Shown: positions 7,421 through 13,865 of the stretch, piece by piece
How the letters are laid out: the number at the start of each line of letters is the position of its first letter
Numbering within the stretch: position 1 is the stretch's first letter
Source of the DNA: Modestobacter roseus
GTDB lineage: Bacteria; Actinomycetota; Actinomycetes; Mycobacteriales; Geodermatophilaceae
DNA: 64,000 nucleotides
Assembly (NCBI RefSeq): GCF_007994135.1
Contig: NZ_VLKF01000001.1
Location: forward strand, 1,674,001 to 1,738,000
Direction: 5' to 3'
Position numbers and translations under genes: made by a program
Notes under the pieces: model-generated
Seen by the model: the letters and a program-made list of their open reading frames with translations, nothing else
Told to the model about the DNA's origin: nothing
Databases searched by the model: none

Positions 7421-8613
7421 TCACCCGGCTCGCCACCCGGCGGACCGCGGTGCTCGTCGTCGAGGTGCCCGGCTGGGCGGCCACCCGCTGGGCCGTGGAG
7501 CGGGAGGTGCGCGACCGCGGCTGGCGGCCCGCCCTCTCCCCCGCCGACGCCGACGTGCTGGTGGTCTGCGGCCGACCCGGCGCCCGGCTGGCCACCGCGG
7601 TGGACCACGTCTGGACGCAGCTGCCCGGTCCGCGCGCCCGGGCCGCGCTGACCGAGCCGGCGTCCGCCGCGGGCGCCCTCGATGCAGCCCTGACCCAGCT
7701 CACCGACCGCGACGCCCAGCGCCGCGACGCCGTCGACCGGCCCGACGAGCCCTCGCCCGGCACCGGCGCCGCCGAGCGGGTCGAGGGAGAGCCGACGCCG
7801 TCCGAGCCGCAGGACGACGAACCGCCTGCCTTCGACGACCCCGGTCCCGCCCAGGAGGACGACGGCGACTCGGACGCGGGCGAGCCCGGCGACATGGACC
7901 ACGGCGACATGGACCACGGCGGCATGGACCACGGCGGCATGGACCACGGCGGCATGGACCACGGCGGCATGTACGACCACGGCGACATGGACATGGACAT
8001 GCCGATGCCCGGCGGGATCATGCTCGCCGGCGCCGGCGGGAACGACCAGCTGCCCGACCCGGACGGCCTGGACCTCGACGTGCTGCACCTGCCGCTGGGA
8101 CCGGTGCTGCCGTCCTGGCCCGCCGGCCTGCTGCTGCACACGACGCTGCAGGGCGACCTGGTGGTCGCGGCCGTCCCGGAGGTGCTGCCGGCCGACGGGG
8201 CACCCCCGTCGGCGCAGGACGTGCGCCGCTCCCCCGCGGGCCGGTGGGACGCGGTCGCAACCCTGCTCGCCCTGGCCGGGTGGGACGACGCAGCCACGCG
8301 GGCCGCCCGGCTGCGGGACGCCGCCCTCGACGGCGAGCTCCACCAGGGGGACGCCGACCGGCTCGCCCGCAGGATCCGGCGTTCCCGGCTGCTGCGCGCG
8401 TCGCTGCGCGGGCTGGGCGAGCTGCCCGACGGCGACGCCCACGACCGGCTGCTGCACTGGCTCGACGGCGCGGCGGCGGAGCGGACCACGACCCTGGGCG
8501 ACGTCGCCGAGCTGGTGACCGGGCTGGACCTGGCCGCCGCCCGGCTGGTGGTGGCCAGCCTCGACCTGGACACCGCACACCGGACCCCGGCGCCGGCGGA
8601 GGCCACGTCGTGA
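7411..8613 (+). CDS. Degenerate NuoB-NuoD-like fusion with MDHG metal-binding-like repeat
   Basis: 400 residues from a GTG at 7411 overlapping nuoA. Residues about 1-85 (SPADADVLVVCGRPGARL, then HVWTQLPGPRARAAL) align by eye with the NuoB core SPRQADLMVVxG...YDQMPEP. Residues about 110-160 are an acidic, Pro-rich linker. Residues 162-200 hold five MDHG(G/D) repeats, MYDHGD and MDMDMPMPGG, a Met/His/Asp string like those of copper- or nickel-handling proteins. Residues about 215-400 start with LHLPLGPVLPSWPAGLLLH, resembling the NuoD opening LNxGPQHPxxHGVLRL without its quinone-site His residues. Only one Cys is present in the whole protein, so the N2 iron-sulfur cluster of NuoB cannot form. 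Position in the operon is that of nuoB-nuoD. Function unknown; probably a soluble cap on the membrane arm. Confidence 0.8.
   Translation: MDLITRLATRRTAVLVVEVPGWAATRWAVEREVRDRGWRPALSPADADVLVVCGRPGARLATAVDHVWTQLPGPRARAALTEPASAAGALDAALTQLTDRDAQRRDAVDRPDEPSPGTGAAERVEGEPTPSEPQDDEPPAFDDPGPAQEDDGDSDAGEPGDMDHGDMDHGGMDHGGMDHGGMDHGGMYDHGDMDMDMPMPGGIMLAGAGGNDQLPDPDGLDLDVLHLPLGPVLPSWPAGLLLHTTLQGDLVVAAVPEVLPADGAPPSAQDVRRSPAGRWDAVATLLALAGWDDAATRAARLRDAALDGELHQGDADRLARRIRRSRLLRASLRGLGELPDGDAHDRLLHWLDGAAAERTTTLGDVAELVTGLDLAAARLVVASLDLDTAHRTPAPAEATS
7894..7995 (+). repeat. 15-bp tandem repeat encoding MDHGG
   Basis: Five 15-base units of the type ATGGACCACGGCGGC start at 7894, 7909, 7924, 7939 and 7954, followed by a longer variant (MYDHGD) and GACATG repeats encoding DMDMDMPMP. 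Near identity at the DNA level suggests recent copy-number expansion or contraction within the coding frame. Confidence 0.9.
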
Positions 8614-9542
8614 GCGTCGACCAGGTCTCCTCCGCGTGGGTGCCGCTGGCGGCGGCGCTGCTGCTGGCCGTCGCGGCCGCGGCGGCGGCGCTGGACGGCG
8701 CCCTGGCGGCCCGGTCGCTCGGCCACCACCCGGCGAGCGGGCTGCTGACCCCGGTCGCGGAGACGGCACGGCTGTTCCGGCAGCGCCGCCGCAGCACCCT
8801 CGCCGCCGACGTCCCGCTCTGGCGGATCGGCGGCGCCGGCCTGCTCACCGCGGCGCTGCTCATGGTGGTCGTGGTGCCCCTCGGGCGCTGGACGGTGGCC
8901 GACCTGGCGGTGGGCGTCGTCTGGTTCAACGCGATGGACGTGCTGCTGTGGGCCGCCGTCTGGCTGGCCGGGTGGGGCCCGAACAGCGCGCACGCCCTGG
9001 TCGGTGGCTTCCGGTTCCTGGCCCAGGCGCTGGCCTACGAGCTGCCGCTGATGTTCGCGCTCACCACACCGGCGGTGGCCGCGCAGAGCCTGCGGCTCGG
9101 CGACCTGGTGGCCGCGCAGGAGGGGCTGTGGTTCGTCGTCTGGATGCCGGTGGCGTTCGTCGTCTTCTGCGGCGCGGTGCTCGCCTTCTCCGTCTGGGGC
9201 CCGTTCGCCGCGGCCACCGGGTCGACGACCGCCGGCGGGGTGCTCGCCGAGACCTCGGGGGTCGACCGCTGGCTCGTCACCGCCGGCCGGTACGCGCTGC
9301 TCACCGCCGGGGCGGCGTTCGGCGCCACCGCCTTCCTCGGCGGCGGGCAGGGCCCGCTGCTGCCGGCCTGGCTCTGGACGCTGCTCAAGACCGCCGCACT
9401 GCTCGCGGTGCTCGTCGCGCTGCGCCGCCGGTTGCCGGTGCTCCGGCCGGAGCGGCTGGTGGCCCCGGCCTGGCTGGTCGTGCTGCCGCTGACGCTGCTG
9501 CAGCTGCTGGTCGTGTCCGTCGTCGTCGTGGTCCGGGGGTGA
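8610..9542 (+). CDS. nuoH: NADH-quinone oxidoreductase-like subunit H (divergent)
   Basis: 310 residues from a GTG at 8610 (GTGA overlap), about eight transmembrane helices. The segment FRFLAQALAYELPLMFALTT matches the conserved NuoH/ND1 helix with its YE pair. Other hallmarks are missing: the RxGPNxVG loop after helix 1 reads ARSLGHHPASGLL, and the FDLxEAExELV quinone-chamber motif reads FSVWGPFAAATGSTTAGG, losing its acidic residues; ETSGVDRWL keeps a trace of the next EYSG segment. NuoH normally forms the quinone tunnel and the first part of the charge relay, so this subunit is unlikely to reduce quinone in the ordinary way. Placement between the BD-like gene and nuoJ is canonical. Confidence 0.88.
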   Translation: MSVDQVSSAWVPLAAALLLAVAAAAAALDGALAARSLGHHPASGLLTPVAETARLFRQRRRSTLAADVPLWRIGGAGLLTAALLMVVVVPLGRWTVADLAVGVVWFNAMDVLLWAAVWLAGWGPNSAHALVGGFRFLAQALAYELPLMFALTTPAVAAQSLRLGDLVAAQEGLWFVVWMPVAFVVFCGAVLAFSVWGPFAAATGSTTAGGVLAETSGVDRWLVTAGRYALLTAGAAFGATAFLGGGQGPLLPAWLWTLLKTAALLAVLVALRRRLPVLRPERLVAPAWLVVLPLTLLQLLVVSVVVVVRG

Positions 9543-9549
9543 GGCGGCA

Positions 9550-10101
9550 GTGCTGAGCGGGATCGTCTTCTGGGTGCTCGCGGTGATCGCGGTCGCCACC
9601 GGGGTCGCGGTCTTCCGGGTCGACTCGATGGCCCGGGCCACCTACGCGCTGGCGGCGTCCTTCATCGCCGTCGGGCTGACCCTGCTGCTGTTCGACCTGC
9701 AGTTCCTCGGCGTGATCACCGTGCTCATGATGGTGATGGAGATGGCGGTCATGGCCATCTACATGATCATGTTCATGGGGATGAACCCCGCGCTGATGCC
9801 GATGAGCATGGTGCACGGGAAGCGCCCGGCCCTGGTGGTCTCGATCGGCACCTTCGTCGTGCTGGCCGGCGGCGCGCTGCTGGTCGACTGGCCCACCCGC
9901 CGCGGCGCCCCGGCCGCCGACCTGGTGACGTCGCTGGGCGAGGCGGTCATGGAGTCGAAGATGCTGGTGATGATGACCGTCTCGCCGGTCCTCTTCGCCA
10001 CCATCGTGGCCGCGCTCGTGCTGGCCCTGCCGCGCAGCCGCTACGACCGGATGGGCGCCGACCTGCGCGGCCGGGACCTCGACCGGGGGGCCGGCCGATG
10101 A
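9550..10101 (+). CDS. nuoJ: NADH-quinone oxidoreductase-like subunit J with Met-rich helix
   Basis: 183 residues from a GTG at 9550, five transmembrane helices. Helix 3, which in NuoJ/ND6 carries the YAGA pi-bulge, reads LMMVMEMAVMAIYMIMFMGM followed by NPALMPMSM: 12 Met fall within residues 60-87 and a Glu sits mid-helix. YAGA is lost. Such Met density is typical of Cu(I)-handling helices (as in CusA or CopA exits) rather than of NuoJ; whether a metal binds is untested. The second half (ESKMLVMMTVSPVLFATIVAAL) is a normal final helix. The stop overlaps the nuoK ATG. Confidence 0.88.
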   Translation: MLSGIVFWVLAVIAVATGVAVFRVDSMARATYALAASFIAVGLTLLLFDLQFLGVITVLMMVMEMAVMAIYMIMFMGMNPALMPMSMVHGKRPALVVSIGTFVVLAGGALLVDWPTRRGAPAADLVTSLGEAVMESKMLVMMTVSPVLFATIVAALVLALPRSRYDRMGADLRGRDLDRGAGR

Positions 10102-10400
10102 CCCTCGAGACCGTCCTGGTCGTGGCGGCGGCGCTGTTCAGCGTGGGCCTCTACGGCGCCATCTCCCAGCAGGTCGTGGTCATGGTGATGATGGGCCTGG
10201 AGCTGATGCTCAACGGCGTCATCCTGGCCGCGGCCGCCTTCTGGTGGTTCCTCTCCCCCTCCCCCGACGGCCAGGTGCTGCTGCTGGTGGTCATCACCGC
10301 GATGACGGTGGAGATGGCCATGGGTTTCGCCGTTGCGACGCTGCTGCACCGGGCGAGGCAGTCGGACATGACCGACATGGCCACGGACCTGGCCCGGTGA
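10098..10400 (+). CDS. nuoK: NADH-quinone oxidoreductase-like subunit K
   Basis: 100 residues, three transmembrane helices, normal NuoK/ND4L length. Both functional membrane glutamates are kept: VVVMVMMGLELMLNGVIL (Glu36 position in E. coli) and ITAMTVEMAMGFAVA (Glu72 position). These lie on the proton relay linking subunit H to the antiporter-like subunits. ATG at 10098 overlaps the nuoJ stop and the stop overlaps the nuoL GTG, so the operon is tightly coupled. Confidence 0.93.
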   Translation: MTLETVLVVAAALFSVGLYGAISQQVVVMVMMGLELMLNGVILAAAAFWWFLSPSPDGQVLLLVVITAMTVEMAMGFAVATLLHRARQSDMTDMATDLAR

Positions 10401-12343
10401 CCGGACTGCTGTGGACGGCGGTCGCGCTGCCGGCCGTCGTCGGGGCGCTGCTCGCCGTGCTCGGTCGCCGGGCGGACCGCGTGGCGCTGCCGGCCGGGGT
10501 GACGGCGGCGGCCGGGGTGCTGGGGCTGGCCGTCGCGGTCGCCCTGGGCCGGCCGGCCACCGCCGTCCCCTTCCTCCCGGCGGCGTCGTTCGGGCTGGCG
10601 GTCGACGCGCTGGCCGCGGTCGTGCTCCCCGCGGTCGCCGCGGTGGCCCTGCTGGTGCTGGTCTTCGCCGCCGGCGACGCCGGCGCCCCGTTCCAGCGCG
10701 CCCGGGCGCGGTTCACCGGGCTGATGCTGCTGTTCCTCGCCGCGGTGGTCGTCACGGTCACGGCGAGCACCCTGCCCGCCCTGCTGGTCGCCTGGGAGGT
10801 GATGGGCGCGACCTCCTACGCGCTGATCGGCTTCCGCTGGCAGGAGGAGCACCGGGTCGGCGCGGGCCTGACCGCGTTCCTCACCACGCGCACCGCCGAC
10901 CTGGGGCTCTACCTCGCCGCCGGCGCCGCGCTGGCCGGCGGCGCCGGGCTGGGGCTGGACGACCTGGCGGCGGCCGACGGCCCGTGGCTGCACGTCGCCG
11001 CCGCCGGGATGCTCGTCGCGGCGCTGGGCAAGGCCGCCCAGCTGCCGTTCACCGCGTGGCTCTCCGCCGCGATGCAGGGGCCGAGCCCGGTCAGCGCGCT
11101 GCTGCACTCGGCGGCGATGGTCGCCATGGGCGGCTACCTGCTGCTGCGGATGGAACCGCTGCTCGCCGCCACCGGCTGGGCCGGCCCGACCGCGGCGTGG
11201 GTCGGCGCGCTGACCGCGCTGCTGCTCGGCGCGGTGGCGATCGCCCAGCGCGACCTCAAGCAGCTCCTCGCCGCCTCCACCGCCGCCCAGCTGGGGTTCG
11301 TCGTGCTGGGCGCCGGGGTGGGGTCGGTCGCCGGCGGCACGGCGCACCTGGTCGCGCACGCCGCCACGAAGGCGCTGCTGTTCCTGGTGGCCGGGGCCTG
11401 GCTGACCGCGCTGGGCACCAAGCAGCTGACCGCGCTGCGCGGTGCCGCCCGGCGCTGGCCGCTGGTCGGCGTCGGCGCCGGCATCGGTGCGCTGGCGCTG
11501 GCCGGCGTCGTCCCGCTCTCGCTGTGGGCGACCAAGGACGAGGTGCTGGCCGGCGCCCGGGAGGAGTCGCTGCCGCTGTACCTGGTGGGGCTGGCGGCCG
11601 CCGCACTGTCGGCCGGCTACGCCGGCAAGGTGCTGTGGCTGGTCTGGCGGCCGGCGCCGGCCGACCCCGCCGACGATGGGCTCGACACCGAGGAGGAGGG
11701 CACCCGCCGGGTCGGCGGACTGCAGCAGGCGCCGCTGGTGGTGCTCGCCGCCGGCGCCGCCGTCCTCGGCCTGCTCGCCCTCCCGCCGGTGGGCGAGGCG
11801 TTGCGCCGCGCCCTCGGCGACACCGCTGCCCCCACGGCCTCGTGGGCGGAAATGGCCATTTCCGCCCTCCTCGCCGCCGTCGGCGTCGTGGTGTCGGGGC
11901 GGAAATGGCCATTTTCGCCCTCACTGCGCGGGTGGCTGGCCGGGTGGCTCGGGCTGGCCCGGGCCACCGACGTGCTCGTCGTGCGGCCGGTGCTGCGCGC
12001 GGCAGAGCTCTGCGCCCGGTTCGACGACCGGGTGCTCGCCCCCGCGGTGGCCGGGACGGCTCGCTCGGCTCTGCACACCGCCGGGGCGCTGGGCCGGTTC
12101 GACGACGGCGCGCTCGCCCCGGCGACCACCGGCACCGGCCGGTCGACCCTGCGGCTGGCCGGCGCGACGGGCCGCGCCGACCTGGCCGGGCCCGACCGGC
12201 TCGTCCGGGCCGCGGCCGCCGGCACCCGGCGGCTGGGCGGGCTCGCCCGGCGGGCCCAGACCGGGCTGCTGCACCAGTACTACGTCCAGGCCACCGTGGC
12301 GCTCGCCGCCGCGCTGGCCCTCCTCCTGCTGGCCGGAAGGTAA
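10397..12343 (+). CDS. nuoL: NADH-quinone oxidoreductase-like subunit L (antiporter-like)
   Basis: 648 residues from a GTG at 10397, about 16 transmembrane helices and a long C-terminal amphipathic tail like the NuoL lateral helix. Key residues of the proton channel remain: Glu in LLVAWEVMGATSYALIGFRW, Lys in GKAAQLPFTAWLSAAM, and His in SPVSALLHSAAMV (the usual LPDAM Asp is Ser here). Two copies of the AAATGGCCATTT palindrome lie inside the frame at residues 483-508, flanking the presumed helix 15 (ISALLAAVGVVVSG), and are read in two different codon phases. The repetitive tail (ARFDDRVLAPAVAGTARS, then FDDGALAPATTGTGRS) contains an internal duplication of about 20 residues. Confidence 0.95.
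   Translation: MTGLLWTAVALPAVVGALLAVLGRRADRVALPAGVTAAAGVLGLAVAVALGRPATAVPFLPAASFGLAVDALAAVVLPAVAAVALLVLVFAAGDAGAPFQRARARFTGLMLLFLAAVVVTVTASTLPALLVAWEVMGATSYALIGFRWQEEHRVGAGLTAFLTTRTADLGLYLAAGAALAGGAGLGLDDLAAADGPWLHVAAAGMLVAALGKAAQLPFTAWLSAAMQGPSPVSALLHSAAMVAMGGYLLLRMEPLLAATGWAGPTAAWVGALTALLLGAVAIAQRDLKQLLAASTAAQLGFVVLGAGVGSVAGGTAHLVAHAATKALLFLVAGAWLTALGTKQLTALRGAARRWPLVGVGAGIGALALAGVVPLSLWATKDEVLAGAREESLPLYLVGLAAAALSAGYAGKVLWLVWRPAPADPADDGLDTEEEGTRRVGGLQQAPLVVLAAGAAVLGLLALPPVGEALRRALGDTAAPTASWAEMAISALLAAVGVVVSGRKWPFSPSLRGWLAGWLGLARATDVLVVRPVLRAAELCARFDDRVLAPAVAGTARSALHTAGALGRFDDGALAPATTGTGRSTLRLAGATGRADLAGPDRLVRAAAAGTRRLGGLARRAQTGLLHQYYVQATVALAAALALLLLAGR
11844..11867. repeat. 24-bp perfect palindrome, copy 1 (inside nuoL)
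   Basis: GGGCGGAAATGG followed by its exact reverse complement. It encodes residues 483-491 of the subunit L protein. Copy 2 lies 53 bases downstream, and the same element recurs as a pair at 47098-47155. Confidence 0.9.
11897..11920. repeat. 24-bp near-perfect palindrome, copy 2 (inside nuoL)
   Basis: GGGCGGAAATGG followed by CCATTTTCGCCC, one mismatch from perfect. It is read in a different codon phase from copy 1 (GRKWPFSP against EMAIS), which suggests the DNA palindrome rather than the peptide is what was copied. Confidence 0.9.
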
Positions 12344-12349
12344 CCCCCC

Positions 12350-13837
12350 GTGCTCACCGTGATCGTGTTCCTGCCGCTGGTCGCCGCGGCGGCGCTGGCC
12401 CTGGTGCGGGTGTCCGACCGCACCGCCCGCTGGGCCTGGGTGGCGGCCACCGTCGCCGACCTCGCCCTGGTGACCGCACTGTGCGTCGGGTACGAGACGC
12501 CGGCCGACGGCGGCCTCGCCTACGAGGTGCAGGCCCGGTGGATCCCGTCGGTGAACAGCAGCTACCACGTCGGCGTCGACGGGCTGTCGCTGCCGCTGGT
12601 GGCGCTGACCGCGATCGTGTTCTGCGCCTGCGCGGTCTACTCGCTGCGGGAGGACCGGCGGCCGCGGCAGCTGGCCGCGCTGTTCCTGGCCCTGCAGGCC
12701 ACCTGCCTGGGCCTGTTCGTGGCCCAGGACCTCATCCTGTTCTTCCTCTTCTTCGACCTGTCGATCGTCGGGATGTACGCCGCGATCGCCGGCTGGGGAC
12801 ACGGCGAGCAGCGGGGCCGCTCGGCGCTGCAGTTCTTCCTCTACACCTTCCTGGGCAGCCTGGCGCTGCTGCTGGGTTTCATCGGCCTGTACCTGGCCGC
12901 CGACCCGCACACCTTCGACATCCCCGAGCTGGTGGCCGCCGCGCCGCTGGCCGACTCCCCGGTCGCCGGCGGGTTCGTGCTGGCCGCACTGCTCGTCGGG
13001 CTGGCCATCAAGACCCCGACCGTCCCGTTCCACACCTGGCTGCCGCCGGCGCACACCGACGCCTCGGCCATCGGCTCGGCGGTGCTCGCCGCGGTGCTGC
13101 TGAAGATGGGCACCTACGGGTTCGTCCGGATCGCCATGCCGGCGATGCCCGACGCCTGGCAGGGGGCGGCCTGGATCGTGCTCGCGGTGGGCGTCGTCTC
13201 GGTGCTGTACGGCGCGCTGGTCGCGCTCGCGCAGACCGACCTCAAGCGGATGATCGCCTACACCTCGATCAACCACATGGGCTACGTGCTGGTCGCCGTC
13301 GGCGCGGCCGGGCTGGTCGGCAGCGGGACGGCGGCCCGGGAGCTCGCGGTCACCGGCGCGGTGACCCAGATGGTCAGCCACGGGCTGCTCACCGGGGCGC
13401 TGTTCCTGCTCGCCGGGGTGCTGCACCAGCGCACCGGCAGCTACGCCATGGGCGAGTACGGCGGGCTGGCCCGGCCGGCGCCGGTGCTCGCCGGGCTGTT
13501 CGCGGTCGCCGCCTTCGGCTCGCTGGGCATCCCGGCCCTCAGCGGGTTCGTCGCGGAGTTCCAGGTCTTCGCCGGCAGCATCGGCGCCACGGCCTGGGCG
13601 GCGATCGCCCTGCCGGGCATCCTGCTCACGGCCGCGCTGTTCCTGCGCGCCCTGCAGCGGGTGTTCACCGGGGAGACCCGCGGCCGGTCGGTGGGGTTCG
13701 CCGACGTGCGGGCGGTGCAGGCCGGGCCGGTCATCGGGCTGCTCCTGCTCTCCCTGGCCGTCGGCGTCGCCCCGTGGCCGCTGCTGGACGTCATCACCCC
13801 GGCCACCTCCCTCGTGGTCGAGCTGGTGAGCCGATGA
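12350..13837 (+). CDS. nuoM: NADH-quinone oxidoreductase-like subunit M (antiporter-like)
   Basis: 495 residues from a GTG at 12350, about 14 transmembrane helices. It keeps the channel lysine in AIKTPTVPFHTWLPPAHTDA and the broken-helix segment GSAVLAAVLLKMGTYGF. The TM5 glutamate of NuoM (FFxWExxLIPMY in E. coli) is an aspartate here (LFFFLFFDLSIVGMYA), and the LPDAHxEAP motif reads LPPAHTDAS. Proton translocation is plausible but the pair is altered. Starts six bases after the nuoL stop. Confidence 0.95.
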   Translation: MLTVIVFLPLVAAAALALVRVSDRTARWAWVAATVADLALVTALCVGYETPADGGLAYEVQARWIPSVNSSYHVGVDGLSLPLVALTAIVFCACAVYSLREDRRPRQLAALFLALQATCLGLFVAQDLILFFLFFDLSIVGMYAAIAGWGHGEQRGRSALQFFLYTFLGSLALLLGFIGLYLAADPHTFDIPELVAAAPLADSPVAGGFVLAALLVGLAIKTPTVPFHTWLPPAHTDASAIGSAVLAAVLLKMGTYGFVRIAMPAMPDAWQGAAWIVLAVGVVSVLYGALVALAQTDLKRMIAYTSINHMGYVLVAVGAAGLVGSGTAARELAVTGAVTQMVSHGLLTGALFLLAGVLHQRTGSYAMGEYGGLARPAPVLAGLFAVAAFGSLGIPALSGFVAEFQVFAGSIGATAWAAIALPGILLTAALFLRALQRVFTGETRGRSVGFADVRAVQAGPVIGLLLLSLAVGVAPWPLLDVITPATSLVVELVSR

Positions 13838-13865
13838 CCGGTGAGCCGCTGACCGGGGTCGCGCC

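Noticed and set aside
7894..7995. CRISPR array
   Set aside because: 15-bp repeats are in frame, without spacers, and encode MDHGG.
10151..11359. Long reading frame on the minus strand (about 400 codons) within the nuo-like operon
   Set aside because: Composition (Gln/Arg/Gly/His rich) is that of the antisense of GC-rich membrane genes; overlaps well supported nuoK and nuoL.
13834..13865. ATG at 13834 as nuoN start
   Set aside because: Runs into TGA after 11 codons.
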